64,000 nt of DNA from Succinivibrio dextrinosolvens (GTDB lineage Bacteria; Pseudomonadota; Gammaproteobacteria; Enterobacterales; Succinivibrionaceae), in the NCBI RefSeq assembly GCF_900116345.1, contig NZ_FPAH01000011.1:1-64000 (forward strand). Reading direction: 5' to 3'. The position numbers were made by a program, and so were the translations under genes. A model generated the notes under the pieces. It was not told the origin of the DNA. It did not search any database and saw nothing but the letters and a program-made list of their open reading frames with translations. This document shows, one piece after another, positions 44,825-54,182 of the stretch (position 1 is its first letter; every line of letters begins with the position of its first letter).

Positions 44825-46264
44825 ATGTTTGTTCTTATTATTTTAATTTCCTACTTTGCAATTCTTTACACCTACAGCTATTTTCACGGTGCAAAAAACT
44901 CCAATGAAACATTTTTCAGAGGAGACAGAAATTCTCCATGGTATCTGGTTGCCTTCGGCATGATCGGAGCTTCCCTATCAGGAATAACCTTTGTTTCAGT
45001 ACCAGGTATGGTTATGTGGTCTGATATGACTTATCTTCAAACCTGTCTTGGATATATTCTTGGATATTTTATTGTTGCCTTTGTCCTGCTGCCAATCTTT
45101 TACAAAAATAACCTTACTACCATCTACTCTTTTCTAAAGATTAGACTTGGTGATACCTCCTATAAAACCGGAGCCCTATTCTTCCTTATATCCAAACTTA
45201 TAGGTGCTGCCGCAAGATTCTATGTAGTGTGTCTGATCCTAGACAGATTCGTATTTCAGGAATTCAATATACCTTTCTTTGTTACAGTTCCATTCCTGAT
45301 GACCCTTATCTGGCTTTATACCAGAAATGGAGGAATCAGAACCCTGGTTCATACCGATGTGATTCAGACCTTCTTTATGCTGCTCTCATTAGGAGTAATC
45401 CTTTACGGAGTAATGGATGTTCTAGATTTCAGTGTAATGGATGCATATAGAGAAGTTGTTGCAAGTGAACACAGCAGAATCTTTGAGTTTTCTGATCTTA
45501 AATCACCACAGAACTTTTTTAAGCAGCTTATCAGCGGTGCATTTATTGTTGTGGTTATGACAGGACTTGATCAGGACATGATGCAGAAGAATCTAACCTG
45601 TAAAACACTGCATGAGGCAAAAAAGGATATGTGTACCTACGCCTTTGCCTTTACTCCTGTAAACATGCTGTTCATGGTTTTAGGTATTCTCCTTATCTGC
45701 GCCTTTACCTCAAAGGGAATTGCAATTCCAGAGAAGTTCGACAGTCTGCTGATTGAAGCTATATCCAACGGTACACTTGGTCTTGGTGCAAAGATATTCT
45801 TCGTCATAGGAATTGTATCGGCCGCCTTTTCAAGTGCAGATTCATCACTGACAGCTCTTACAACCACATACTGTGTGGATATTAAAGAAAAAAGCAGTGA
45901 TGTTCGCCTGAGAAAAAATACCCACGCCATGATGGCGGTTCTGTTCTCTCTTGCAGTACTGATTTTTAACTATTTCAATTCCACAAGCCTGATTGATGCC
46001 ATCTTTATTCTGTGTGGATATACCTACGGTCCGCTGTTAGGACTGTTCACCTTTGCTATTTTCGGCAGAAGAGCTGTTGCAGACAGATTTACACCATATG
46101 TAGCAATGCTCTCTCCGGTTGCATGTTTTGTAATCTCTCAGCTGACACTAAAGCTTTTTGGTTATAAATTCGGTTATGAACTCCTGCTCTTAAACGGAGC
46201 TCTGACCTTTGCAGGACTATATGTATTCAGTACACAGAAAAAGAGCGTATCCGTAGAAGGTTAG
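44825..46264 (+). CDS. Sodium:solute symporter (SSS family)
   Basis: 479-residue carrier with about 12-13 hydrophobic segments. SSS marks are GMIGASLSGITFVSVPGMV near 52-70, TIYSFLKIRLG, the RNGGIRTLVHTDVIQTFFML block near 168-187, GLDQDMMQKNL near 246-256 and the sodium-site region FSSADSSLTALTT near 334-346. The substrate is not clear; sugars, sialic acid and other small organic solutes are transported by relatives. Its divergent arrangement with an MglB-like gene hints at a sugar. Confidence 0.92.
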   Translation: MFVLIILISYFAILYTYSYFHGAKNSNETFFRGDRNSPWYLVAFGMIGASLSGITFVSVPGMVMWSDMTYLQTCLGYILGYFIVAFVLLPIFYKNNLTTIYSFLKIRLGDTSYKTGALFFLISKLIGAAARFYVVCLILDRFVFQEFNIPFFVTVPFLMTLIWLYTRNGGIRTLVHTDVIQTFFMLLSLGVILYGVMDVLDFSVMDAYREVVASEHSRIFEFSDLKSPQNFFKQLISGAFIVVVMTGLDQDMMQKNLTCKTLHEAKKDMCTYAFAFTPVNMLFMVLGILLICAFTSKGIAIPEKFDSLLIEAISNGTLGLGAKIFFVIGIVSAAFSSADSSLTALTTTYCVDIKEKSSDVRLRKNTHAMMAVLFSLAVLIFNYFNSTSLIDAIFILCGYTYGPLLGLFTFAIFGRRAVADRFTPYVAMLSPVACFVISQLTLKLFGYKFGYELLLLNGALTFAGLYVFSTQKKSVSVEG

Positions 46265-46290
46265 AAAAGATACGCTCAATAGACAAACTT

Positions 46291-46329
46291 AGGGAAATAA
46301 CCTCTATTCTGAGATATTTCCCTTTTTTA
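46291..46329 (+). terminator. Symporter terminator overlapping the convergent HD gene
   Basis: AGGGAAATA (46291-46299) pairs with TATTTCCCT (46315-46323) and is followed by T residues. It extends into the last codons of the HD-domain gene on the other strand. Another stem (GAGCGTATC / GATACGCTC) lies just before it. Confidence 0.75.
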
Positions 46330-46891
46330 TATTGTCTTTAAGGATACGATCGGTAAGCTCAAAGAGAATTTCTGAACCTTCACGGGTTTTATTGTGTCTA
46401 CCGTATACAAGATCGGCCTTCACCTTATGCTCTCTCCAGTCTGCACCATTATTACTGTTATTTAGCATCAAAGGCTGAAGATTATCCATTGCCTTGGCAA
46501 ACTTAGCCTCCGGAGTCTTTCCTGCCTCAAACTCATCGAATAGAGCAATCAGCTCCTTTTTCTGATCATCAGGAAGCATGGAGAAAATACGTTCCTTAGC
46601 AGCATCCTCACGAGCCTTCTGGGATTCCTTGCTCTTAGAGTCATATGCATAGGTATCACCTGCATCAATCTCCACAATATCGTGAATAAGACACATCATC
46701 AGAACTCTTGAAATATCAACCTTCTCATTGGCATGTTCCTTTAAAAGATAAGCCATGATAGCCATGTGCCAGGCATGTTCGGCATCGTTCTCTCTACGGC
46801 CGTTTCCTGATAAATGAGTCTGACGGAATATATTCTTTTCCTTGTCTATCTCTAAAGCAAATTCCATCTGCTTTTTTAGTCTTTCATTCAT
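46304..46891 (-). CDS. HD-domain phosphohydrolase (YfbR/HDDC2-like)
   Basis: 195 residues from ATG 46891, chosen because GTGGAG sits at good spacing; a GTG start 15 bases earlier is possible. HD motifs are visible: NGRRENDAEHAWHMAIMAYLL with the first His, LIHDIVEIDAGDTYAYD (HD pair) and a later Asp in FAKAMDNLQPLML. Relatives (YfbR, HDDC2) are metal-dependent 5'-deoxynucleotidases, so a role in nucleotide pool control is likely. Confidence 0.9.
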   Translation of the reverse strand: MNERLKKQMEFALEIDKEKNIFRQTHLSGNGRRENDAEHAWHMAIMAYLLKEHANEKVDISRVLMMCLIHDIVEIDAGDTYAYDSKSKESQKAREDAAKERIFSMLPDDQKKELIALFDEFEAGKTPEAKFAKAMDNLQPLMLNNSNNGADWREHKVKADLVYGRHNKTREGSEILFELTDRILKDNIKKGNISE

Positions 46892-46962
46892 TATCCATTT
46901 CTCCACATTATGGTTTTAAGTCAAAAGACAAATACAGCGAGAACTATTGTATTAGCAAAAAA

Positions 46963-46997
46963 CAAAAAATCCATCCGTTAGTAAAATTGGATGGATT
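46963..46997 (-). terminator. Transketolase terminator
   Basis: AATCCATCC (46968-46976) pairs with GGATGGATT (46989-46997). On the minus strand it ends in a U-run. A second, long-loop hairpin (TTTCTCGGA / TCCGAGAAA, about 47007-47049) lies between it and the stop codon. Confidence 0.8.
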
Positions 46998-47077
46998 CTT
47001 AGGGATTTCTCGGACCAATTCCAAAGGAGCAAGAAAAGGATCCGAGAAACTTATTGAACTAAATGTTCAAATTCTTA

Positions 47078-49078
47078 CTATTTGATTACCTTCTTTGCTG
47101 CTGCAACAACGTTGTCAACAGTGAAGCCATACTTCTCAAACAGCTGACCTGCAGGAGCAGAAGCACCATAGTGGTCAAGACATACTGTTGTTCCGTCAAG
47201 ACCAACATACTTGAACCAGGTGGTTGAGATTGCAGCTTCAACAGCGACACGAGCACGTACTGACTTAGGTAATACAGACTCTTTGTATTCCTCTGACTGA
47301 CGGTCAAATACGTCAGTGCTTGGCATTGAAACAACACGAGCCTTCTTGCCCTCAGCTGCCAGCTTCTCAGCTGCGTGGTAAGCAAGAGCAACTTCTGAAC
47401 CGGTAGCCATCAGAATTACATCAGGAGTACCATCGCAATCCTTTAATACGTAACCACCGCGGGCAATGTTGTCAACCTGCTCTGAAGAACGTGGCATCTG
47501 CTCTAGAGTCTGACGTGACAGAATGATTGCACTTGGGCCATCCTGACGCTCGATCATCTTAGACCATGCAGCACCGGTTTCAACCATATCACATGGACGC
47601 CACTCGTCGAAGTTAGGAATTAAACGTAGAGTTGCGATCTGCTCGATTGGCTCATGGGTAGGACCATCTTCACCAACACCGATAGAATCGTGGGTAAATA
47701 CGAACAGTGTAGGAATCTTCATCAGAGCAGACATACGTAATGCATTCTTAGCGTAGTCAGAGAAGATCAGGAAGGTACCGCCGTATGGACGGAAGCCGCC
47801 GTGCAGCTGCATACCGTTCATAGCTGCGCACATAGCGAACTCACGAACACCCCAGTGGATGTAGTTACCGTTCAGCTCATGAGGCTGTACTGATTTTGAT
47901 GACTGGTTGATAGTCAGATTTGATGGAGCTAAGTCAGCTGAACCACCAACAAGCTCAGGAAGAACTGAACCGAAGAAGTTCAGAGCTAACTGACCTGCCT
48001 TACGGGTTGCAACCTTTGGATCCTCAGCCTTCTGAAGTGACTGAACCCAGTCCTTAGCCTTAGCAGCGAAGTCAACTGGTAGCTTGCCTGACATACGACG
48101 CTCAAACTCTGAAGCTAACTCTGGGAACTGAGCCTTGTACTTAGCAAATAGAGAATTCCACTCTGACTCTAGTTTTGCACCTTTCTCAGTTGCATCCCAC
48201 TCTTTGTAGATATCCTGTGGAATCTCGAATGGACCATACTTCCAGCCTAAAGCAGCCTTGGTTGCAGCGATTTCTTCATCACCTAAAGGTGCACCGTGAG
48301 AAGCTGAAGTACCAGCCTTCTTAGGAGAACCAAAACCAATAGTAGTAGGACAGATAATCAGAGATGGACGCTTGGTATCAGCCTTAGCCTGCTCAATAGC
48401 TACACGAACCTGGGCACCGTCGTTACCGTTGGCAACTTCAATTACCTGCCAGCCGTAACCCTCAAATCTCTTCTTGGTGTCATCTGCAAACCAGCCCTTA
48501 ACAGAACCGTCAATAGAAATACCGTTTGAATCGTATAGAGCAATCAGCTTGCCTAAACCTAAGGTACCTGCTAATGAACAAGCTTCGTGAGAAATTCCTT
48601 CCATTAAGCAGCCATCACCCATAAATACATAGGTGAAGTGGTCAACAATGTTTAAACCATCACGGTTGAACTCATTTGCAAGCATACGCTCTGCCATTGC
48701 CATACCAACAGCATTGCCGATACCCATACCTAGAGGACCGGTTGTGGTCTCAACACCAGGAACCTCGCCATATTCTGGGTGACCAGGAGTTTTTGAACCT
48801 AACTGACGGAAATTCTTCAGATCTTCAATTGATAGATCATAACCGGTTAGGTGAAGTAAAGAATAGATAAGCATTGAAGCATGACCATTAGATAAAACAA
48901 AACGGTCACGGTTTACGAATTTAGGATTCTTAGGATTGTGATTTAGGAATCCACGCCATAAAGCTTCAGCCATATCAGCCATACCCATAGGTGCACCTGG
49001 GTGACCTGACTTAGCTTTCTGAACGCCATCCATGCTCAATGCACGAACTGCATTGGCAAGCTCTCTGTAATCTGCCAT
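47078..49078 (-). CDS. tktA: Transketolase
   Basis: 666-residue thiamin-diphosphate enzyme of the non-oxidative pentose phosphate pathway. Marks are [16 protein letters not shown] near 22-37, the TPP motif [18 protein letters not shown] beginning near 153, HGAPLG near 260, and [19 protein letters not shown] near 468-486. E. coli TktA has 663 residues. In an organism with transaldolase and the 54-58 kb acid-sugar pathway it links pentoses to glycolysis and provides erythrose-4-phosphate for the DAHP synthase. Confidence 0.96.
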   Translation of the reverse strand: MADYRELANAVRALSMDGVQKAKSGHPGAPMGMADMAEALWRGFLNHNPKNPKFVNRDRFVLSNGHASMLIYSLLHLTGYDLSIEDLKNFRQLGSKTPGHPEYGEVPGVETTTGPLGMGIGNAVGMAMAERMLANEFNRDGLNIVDHFTYVFMGDGCLMEGISHEACSLAGTLGLGKLIALYDSNGISIDGSVKGWFADDTKKRFEGYGWQVIEVANGNDGAQVRVAIEQAKADTKRPSLIICPTTIGFGSPKKAGTSASHGAPLGDEEIAATKAALGWKYGPFEIPQDIYKEWDATEKGAKLESEWNSLFAKYKAQFPELASEFERRMSGKLPVDFAAKAKDWVQSLQKAEDPKVATRKAGQLALNFFGSVLPELVGGSADLAPSNLTINQSSKSVQPHELNGNYIHWGVREFAMCAAMNGMQLHGGFRPYGGTFLIFSDYAKNALRMSALMKIPTLFVFTHDSIGVGEDGPTHEPIEQIATLRLIPNFDEWRPCDMVETGAAWSKMIERQDGPSAIILSRQTLEQMPRSSEQVDNIARGGYVLKDCDGTPDVILMATGSEVALAYHAAEKLAAEGKKARVVSMPSTDVFDRQSEEYKESVLPKSVRARVAVEAAISTTWFKYVGLDGTTVCLDHYGASAPAGQLFEKYGFTVDNVVAAAKKVIK

Positions 49079-49285
49079 ACAAACTCCTTGGACAAGATTT
49101 CTATTTGTATTGTTTATTGTTAAGCGGCATAGTTATGCACTGCTGGATCTAACCGTCTGTTTAGTTTACTTGGTTTATACGTCAAGTCAAAACATTTTGA
49201 ATTTAAAGAGGAATTAGTTAATTTATTGAACAGAACAAACCATCAAAACGATTAGATATGTTAATTTAGTGTTCCATATAAACCA

Positions 49286-49307
49286 ATGCCGGATAAAAAT
49301 CCGGCAT
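49286..49307 (-). terminator. Hairpin after the transaldolase gene
   Basis: 9-bp stem ATGCCGGAT / ATCCGGCAT around an A-rich loop (49286-49307), 12 bases after the stop codon. The following U-tract is short. Confidence 0.65.
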
Positions 49308-49318
49308 CAGAAAGAATA

Positions 49319-49969
49319 TTAACCGAATACTTTCTTGTAGTCAGCCTGGAACTTAGCGATACCCTGATCGGTCAGAGGGTGCTTAATCATGGTCTGGATT
49401 ACGCTGTATGGAACAGTAGCGATATCAGCACCAGCTAATGCACACTGCATTACGTGGATTGGGTTACGAACTGAAGCACAGATAATCTGAGCCTTGATGT
49501 CGTTAATTGCAAACATCTCTGAAATAGTTCTGATTAAATCAAGACCATCCTCAGAAATATCATCTAGACGACCGATGAATGGAGAAACATAGGTTGCACC
49601 AGCACGAGCTGCTAATAGAGCCTGGTTAGCTGAGAAGATCAGAGTAACATTGGTCTTGATGCCTTCCTTAGCACACTGATGACAAGCCTTTAAGCCTTCC
49701 TCAGTCATAGGAATCTTAACAACCATGTTAGGGTGAATAGCTGCAATTTCGCGAGCTTCCTTCATCATCCCCTCAAAATCAAGAGTAGTTGGCTTAACCT
49801 CACCTGAGATTGGGCCGTCAACAATTGAGGTGATCTCCTTGATAACCTCATTGAAATCTAAACCTTCTTTTGCGATTAGTGATGGATTGGTGGTAACACC
49901 GCAAATAACGCCTAAATCATTAGCCTTACGAATATCTTCTACGTGAGCTGTGTCTAGAAAAAAGCGCAT
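49319..49969 (-). CDS. Small transaldolase (TalC/FSA-type)
   Basis: 216-residue single-domain aldolase of the TalC/fructose-6-phosphate aldolase group. Marks are [33 protein letters not shown] near 23-37, the Schiff-base lysine in [11 protein letters not shown] near 85, [31 protein letters not shown] split across 104-135, and a C-terminal [10 protein letters not shown]. Sequence alone does not separate true transaldolase from fructose-6-phosphate aldolase, but the transketolase gene just upstream suggests pentose phosphate work. Confidence 0.93.
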   Translation of the reverse strand: MRFFLDTAHVEDIRKANDLGVICGVTTNPSLIAKEGLDFNEVIKEITSIVDGPISGEVKPTTLDFEGMMKEAREIAAIHPNMVVKIPMTEEGLKACHQCAKEGIKTNVTLIFSANQALLAARAGATYVSPFIGRLDDISEDGLDLIRTISEMFAINDIKAQIICASVRNPIHVMQCALAGADIATVPYSVIQTMIKHPLTDQGIAKFQADYKKVFG

Positions 49970-50396
49970 GATAACTCCTTTTTTTAATTTAATTTTTTTC
50001 TTGTTTAAGAAATGACCTCTAAACAGAAAAGAATTTTACACTTTTTTATTTCGTAAACGTTTGTAATTTTTCAAATGTGTGATGTGTTTCATTATTTTTT
50101 TATTTGAAAGGTATTGTTTAAAGCGAATTGTTGAAATCTCAAAATAGATACGAAAATATAGTTTTTTGAAAAAATTTACAATAATTAAAAAAAATATTAA
50201 TCCCCTTTGTTTAAAAAAAATTAATCCCATAATTAATTGATATTTTTATATTTATATTTCAGTAGGTTAATTGATATTTTTGAATAATTTTTGTTAAAAA
50301 TAATTGTTTATTTTTATAAAAAATATAGAAATTACGATTAAATAGACTATAATCAAAAGATATATTGGTAAGGTTAAATTTTAAGGAATAATATTC
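49970..50396. other. Very AT-rich divergent promoter region before metK
   Basis: 427 bases between the transaldolase gene (minus) and metK (plus), exceptionally AT-rich in the last 350 bases. It contains a 15-base direct repeat, TTAATTGATATTTTT, at 50233-50247 and 50267-50281. A TATAAT hexamer lies at 50348-50353. No SAM riboswitch and no clear MetJ-box tandem were recognised. Confidence 0.5.
50233..50281. repeat. 15-bp direct repeat pair upstream of metK
   Basis: Two exact copies of TTAATTGATATTTTT start 34 bases apart (50233 and 50267). TTAATCCC also occurs twice just before them. The spacing, about three helical turns, would suit a DNA-binding regulator, though such AT-rich sequence repeats easily. 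Confidence 0.4.
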
Positions 50397-51542
50397 ATGT
50401 CAAGATTATTTACCTCTGAGTCAGTATCAGAAGGACATCCAGACAAAATCTGTGATCAGGTCTCTGACGCAATTCTTGATGCAATTCTAGAACAGGACAA
50501 ATCAGCACACGTTGCCTGTGAAACTTTAGTAAAAACCGGACTGATTCTGGTTGCAGGTGAAGTTACAACCACAGCTAACGTTGATTTTGAAGCTGTTGCC
50601 CGTAAGACTGTATGTGATATCGGCTATAACAACTCTGAAGTTGGTTTTGACGGTCACTACTGTGCCTTCCTAAATGCATTAGGCAAACAGTCACCTGACA
50701 TCAATCAGGGTGTTAGCCGCACTCTTCCTGAGGATCAGGGTGCAGGCGACCAGGGCCTTATGTTCGGTTATGCAACTGATGAGACTCCACAGTTCATGCC
50801 TGCTGCTATCACCTATGCTCACGAGCTGATGAAGCTTCAGGCAAAGCTGAGAAAATACGGCACCATTTCATGGCTGCGTCCTGATGCTAAGAGCCAGGTT
50901 ACCATTGCCTATAAGGATGATGGTTCAATTGACTACGTTGACACCATCGTTCTATCAACACAGCACAACGAGGACGTTTCTCAGGAAACTGTTCACGAGG
51001 CTGTTTATGAGGAAATCATCAAGAAGGTTATCCCTCCAGAGTATCTGAAGAAGGAAACAAAGATCTTCATCAATCCAACAGGCAGATTCGTAATCGGCGG
51101 TCCTGTAGGTGATGCAGGTGTTACCGGAAGAAAGATTATTGTTGACACTTACGGCGGTGCAGCAAGACACGGTGGTGGTGCTTTCTCAGGAAAGGATCCA
51201 TCAAAGGTTGACCGTTCTGCAGCTTACGCAGCAAGACATGTTGCCAAGAACATTGTTGCAGCAGGTTTAGCTCACAAGGCAGAGGTTCAGGTTTCATACG
51301 CAATCGGTGTTGCTCAGCCTGTATCAATTGCTGTTAACACCTTCGGTACCGGCAAGATCGATGACAACAAGATTGCAGAGATCGTTCCACATGTATTTGA
51401 TTTAAGACCATACGGTCTAATCAAGGATCTGGATCTGATTCGTCCTATCTATCAGAAGACAGCAACCTACGGTCACTTCGGAAGAGATGAATTCAGCTGG
51501 GAAGCTCTGGATAAGGTGGATGCTTTAAAGCAGGCACTATAA
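50397..51542 (+). CDS. metK: S-adenosylmethionine synthetase
   Basis: 381 residues (E. coli MetK 384). Makes SAM from methionine and ATP. Marks are [19 protein letters not shown] near 7-25, the [12 protein letters not shown] motif near 115-126, and the P-loop-like [19 protein letters not shown] near 260-278. ATP and Mg ligands are in place. It is monocistronic and ends at a strong terminator. Confidence 0.97.
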   Translation: MSRLFTSESVSEGHPDKICDQVSDAILDAILEQDKSAHVACETLVKTGLILVAGEVTTTANVDFEAVARKTVCDIGYNNSEVGFDGHYCAFLNALGKQSPDINQGVSRTLPEDQGAGDQGLMFGYATDETPQFMPAAITYAHELMKLQAKLRKYGTISWLRPDAKSQVTIAYKDDGSIDYVDTIVLSTQHNEDVSQETVHEAVYEEIIKKVIPPEYLKKETKIFINPTGRFVIGGPVGDAGVTGRKIIVDTYGGAARHGGGAFSGKDPSKVDRSAAYAARHVAKNIVAAGLAHKAEVQVSYAIGVAQPVSIAVNTFGTGKIDDNKIAEIVPHVFDLRPYGLIKDLDLIRPIYQKTATYGHFGRDEFSWEALDKVDALKQAL

Positions 51543-51563
51543 TCAGAAGATACTGATTACAGG

Positions 51564-51600
51564 ATCCTCAGATTCTATTGAGTCTGAGGATTTTTATTTT
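51564..51600 (+). terminator. metK terminator
   Basis: ATCCTCAGA (51564-51572) pairs with TCTGAGGAT (51583-51591), then a T-rich tract. It reaches into the last codons of the convergent ArsR gene. Confidence 0.9.
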
Positions 51601-51890
51601 TCATCGCATTCACAAAGATTCAGATCAACACAGGACAGAAGTTTCCTGGTGTTTTCAGAAGAGATTGAATACCAGATAATATTACCCTCTCTCTTACCCT
51701 CAATAATTCCTGCCTCCTTAAGAATCTTCACATGCTGAGATACCAGAGCCTGTCCGATATTAAGTCGCTCTGACATGGTATTCACATTGCATTTGCCATT
51801 ACGGTAAAGACCGCAGGCTATATTTAGTCTTATAGGGTGGCCTAAGGCGGAAAAAATCTTTGTATATTCTTCTATATTTAATGTGTTCAT
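51594..51890 (-). CDS. ArsR-family transcriptional repressor
   Basis: 98-residue winged-helix regulator: FSALGHPIRLNIACGLY near 13-29, recognition helix IGQALVSQHVKILKEAG near 45-61 and wing GKREGNIIWYSIS. It has five cysteines (26, 34, 87, 93, 95), with a C-terminal CxxxxxCxC cluster. That suggests metal or persulfide sensing, as in BigR/SqrR-type ArsR proteins, although the Cys pattern is not identical. The frame stays open to 52097, but the ArsR domain starts at 51890, which clears the divergent gene. A perfect inverted repeat lies in the shared region. Confidence 0.9.
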   Translation of the reverse strand: MNTLNIEEYTKIFSALGHPIRLNIACGLYRNGKCNVNTMSERLNIGQALVSQHVKILKEAGIIEGKREGNIIWYSISSENTRKLLSCVDLNLCECDEK

Positions 51891-51919
51891 GGCGCGAATG
51901 TTAACAGAAATATAATGAA

Positions 51920-51948
51920 TTGACAATATAACAATATTGTAATATTCT
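51920..51948 (+). promoter_or_regulatory. Promoter of the CoA-disulfide reductase gene
   Basis: Consensus -35 TTGACA (51920-51925), 17-base spacer, and -10 TATTCT (51943-51948). The -10 lies in the spacer of the inverted repeat at 51925-51962, so a bound repressor would block it. Confidence 0.7.
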
Positions 51949-51962
51949 AATATTGTTATATT
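51925..51962. promoter_or_regulatory. Perfect 14-bp inverted repeat, likely ArsR operator
   Basis: AATATAACAATATT (51925-51938) and AATATTGTTATATT (51949-51962) are exact reverse complements with a 10-base spacer. Length and symmetry fit a dimeric ArsR site, and it overlaps the promoter between the regulator and the reductase gene. Binding is inferred. Confidence 0.7.
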
Positions 51963-51975
51963 TAAGGAGGATTTC

Positions 51976-53568
51976 ATGAAAACATTGATTATTGGCGGTG
52001 GAGCAGCAGGAGCAAGCTGTGCAGCAAGACTGCGCAGAAATGATGAGAATGCAGAAATTACAGTTTTAGAACAATCAGATGAAATATCTATAGCCAACTG
52101 CGGACTCCCTTATTACATAGGCAATGTAATCAACTCTGAAGAAACGATGCATGTTTCTGACGTAAACAAATTCAGAAACTGGTTCAATATCAATGTTCTT
52201 TTAAATACAAAAGCGGTGGCAATCGACAGAAACAGAAAAGTCGTAAAAACAGCAGACAATAAGGAATTTGGCTACGACAGACTTGTTATTGCCACAGGTG
52301 CATCCCCTTTTGTTCCTGACTTTGAGGGTATGAACAGGGATAAAACCTTTACCTTAAGAACACTCTCAGATGCCAACAGAATTAAGGCATACATCAGAAA
52401 CAACCAGGTCTCCAGAGCGGTGGTTGTAGGAGCTGGTTTTATCGGCGTTGAGATGGCAGAGAATCTCTCAGAACTTGGTATCAGCACCACTATTGTGGAA
52501 CTGTCTGAGCACATCATGCCTAACGTTGACATTGAGGTCGCAAAGGTTGCTCAGAATAAACTGAAAGAAAACGGTATAGAGATCATATTAAAGGACGGGG
52601 TTAAAGGCTTCTCTGAGGACAAGGTCATATTAGACTCAGGAAGGACTGTTCCGTTCGACATCGTGGTCATGTCAATTGGAGTCAAACCTCAGATTGAGCT
52701 TGCTAAAGATGCTGGTCTTGAGGTTTCAAGAGGAATTATTGTCGACAGCACACTAAAGACCTCTGATGAAAATGTGTATGCGGCAGGAGATAACGTTGAA
52801 ATTACCGACTTTGCAACAGGAACACGTGCTCTGATTCCTCTTGCTGGTCCTGCGAATCGTCAGGGAAGAATCATTGCAGATAACATCTGTGGTAAAAACG
52901 AAACCTATAAGAATACCCAGGGTTCCTCAGTTGTCAAAATCTTCAATCTGACTCTTGCAGCAGTTGGAGCAAACGAGACGAGATTAAAGAAACTTGAAAT
53001 TCCTTATCTTAAGACATTTATCTATGCTAATTCACATGCAGGTTACTATCCAGGAGCAAACCAGATCCTCTATAAGATGCTTTTCACAAAGGAAGGCAGA
53101 ATACTTGGTCTACAGGCCATTGGTATGGATGGTGTTGAAAAGAGAGTTGACGTGGTGGCTACGGTGATGAGACTTAACGGCACAGTTCACGATCTTCTGG
53201 ACTCAGAGATGTGTTATGCCCCTCCATTCAACTCTGCTAAGGATGCTGTAAACATTCTGGGTATGAATGCGCTTAATATCATAGAAGGCAAAGTCAAAAT
53301 GGCTTTTCCAGAAGATCTTAAGGAAAGCTATCTGATTGATGTAAGACCAAAGGCTGTATTTATGAAGCAGACAATTGAAGGAGCTGTAAATATACCTGTA
53401 ACCGAGATTAGAAATCGTCTTGATGAGATTCCTAGGGATAGGAAAGTGGTAATGTTCTGCAACACAGGATATACCAGCTATGTTGCATCAAGAATTGTAA
53501 ATCAGAATGGCTTTGATAATGTTTATTCCTTCGGAGGTGGAATAGAGTTATACAAGACACAGAATTGA
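51976..53568 (+). CDS. CoA-disulfide reductase with C-terminal rhodanese domain
   Basis: 530 residues: a pyridine-nucleotide disulfide oxidoreductase (1-440) fused to a rhodanese domain (about 445-530). FAD motif GGGAAGASCAARLR is at the start. The single-cysteine active site is ANCGLPYYIG with Cys42, as in CoADR and Nsr/persulfide reductases. NAD(P)H motif VVGAGFIGVEMAENL is near 150-164 and YAAGDNVE near 271. The rhodanese loop is CNTGYTS with Cys495. Known relatives reduce CoA disulfide, CoA persulfide or polysulfide. AAGGAGG precedes the ATG. It is under the promoter/operator described above. Confidence 0.94.
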   Translation: MKTLIIGGGAAGASCAARLRRNDENAEITVLEQSDEISIANCGLPYYIGNVINSEETMHVSDVNKFRNWFNINVLLNTKAVAIDRNRKVVKTADNKEFGYDRLVIATGASPFVPDFEGMNRDKTFTLRTLSDANRIKAYIRNNQVSRAVVVGAGFIGVEMAENLSELGISTTIVELSEHIMPNVDIEVAKVAQNKLKENGIEIILKDGVKGFSEDKVILDSGRTVPFDIVVMSIGVKPQIELAKDAGLEVSRGIIVDSTLKTSDENVYAAGDNVEITDFATGTRALIPLAGPANRQGRIIADNICGKNETYKNTQGSSVVKIFNLTLAAVGANETRLKKLEIPYLKTFIYANSHAGYYPGANQILYKMLFTKEGRILGLQAIGMDGVEKRVDVVATVMRLNGTVHDLLDSEMCYAPPFNSAKDAVNILGMNALNIIEGKVKMAFPEDLKESYLIDVRPKAVFMKQTIEGAVNIPVTEIRNRLDEIPRDRKVVMFCNTGYTSYVASRIVNQNGFDNVYSFGGGIELYKTQN

Positions 53569-53766
53569 CATTTTTTAGAGGATTTTTATAAAAAAACTCG
53601 GAAAATCCATGACATACACAACACTTTTTAACAAATGATCGCTACACAGTTAGCAACTTTTGTACTTTCATTTTTATTTATAGAAATGATTCTGATATTC
53701 TTTCGTCATTGTTAGTTGTCCTAGTTGGATAAAATCTAACTGATGAATTTGATGTTGTGATTGGAT

Positions 53767-53800
53767 ATTGCAGTGCCGATTTTGACACTGCAATTTTTTT
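53767..53800 (+). terminator. Intrinsic terminator 200 bases after the reductase gene
   Basis: ATTGCAGTG (53767-53775) pairs perfectly with CACTGCAAT (53786-53794), then six T residues follow. The 200 bases between the reductase stop and this hairpin contain no recognised gene and could be a long 3' UTR or a small RNA. Confidence 0.85.
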
Positions 53801-54012
53801 GTAATTTTTCAGTGCATTATCCTGCCTACGAACACATATTTTATAACTGAATCACAAAATTCAATTTTCCTACCTTTTTCTGTTATTCAAAAAAAGCTTT
53901 GAGAATCAATCAGTATATTTTCAAACAAAATTAACCTCCGGTATTCTGCTAAGCCTAGTCAATATTTGTATAGTATATTATCTACATTTTGACTAATTTC
54001 AGTCACGACAAT

Positions 54013-54145
54013 TAAATCAGTCATATAAAACAATCATAAAAATGCGCATAAACACCTTTTAAAACACATTTATCACTCTTATTTACAAATAGTTTTTCTT
54101 AACATCTAAGATATACTTAAAGTAGATTTAAATCAGTCAATATAA
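54013..54145. promoter_or_regulatory. Pair of related 16-17 base elements, possible operator
   Basis: TAAATCAGTCATATAA (54013-54028) and TAAATCAGTCAATATAA (54129-54145) differ by one inserted base and are in the same orientation before the kinase gene. They may bind the DeoR regulator coded at 59249-60007. Confidence 0.4.
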
Positions 54146-54158
54146 CTAAATATAACCA

Positions 54159-54171
54159 TCAAACAAACATA
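54159..54171 (+). promoter_or_regulatory. Leader motif TCAAACAAACATA, copy 2
   Basis: Identical to the elements at 10202 and 60299. It lies 11 bases before the kinase ATG and directly before the ribosome site (CGGAGA), so it could affect translation. Confidence 0.45.
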
Positions 54172-54182
54172 ACGGAGACAAT

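Larger units (their letters stand above)
53569..54182. other. 614-base regulatory gap before the acid-sugar operon
   Basis: Holds the terminator at 53767-53800, elements shared with the 9.6-10.2 kb gap (TTTCAGTGCATTA at 53807-53819, TATTTGTATAGTATATTAT at 53963-53981, TCAAACAAACATA at 54159-54171) and two similar sequences, TAAATCAGTCATATAA (54013) and TAAATCAGTCAATATAA (54129), that may be operators. No coding frame with a start site was seen. Confidence 0.5.

Noticed and set aside
50036-50230. Minus-strand open frame of 64 codons in the metK upstream region
   Set aside because: Composition is Phe/Lys/Ile-rich as expected from AT-rich non-coding DNA, and no ribosome site precedes it.
50030-50396. 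SAM riboswitch or MetJ operator before metK
   Set aside because: No SAM-I type stem pattern and no tandem AGACGTCT-like boxes were found in the AT-rich leader.
51891-52097. Upstream extension of the ArsR gene by 69 codons
   Set aside because: The extension would overlap the start of the divergent reductase, run through the operator and promoter, and add no ArsR-like sequence.
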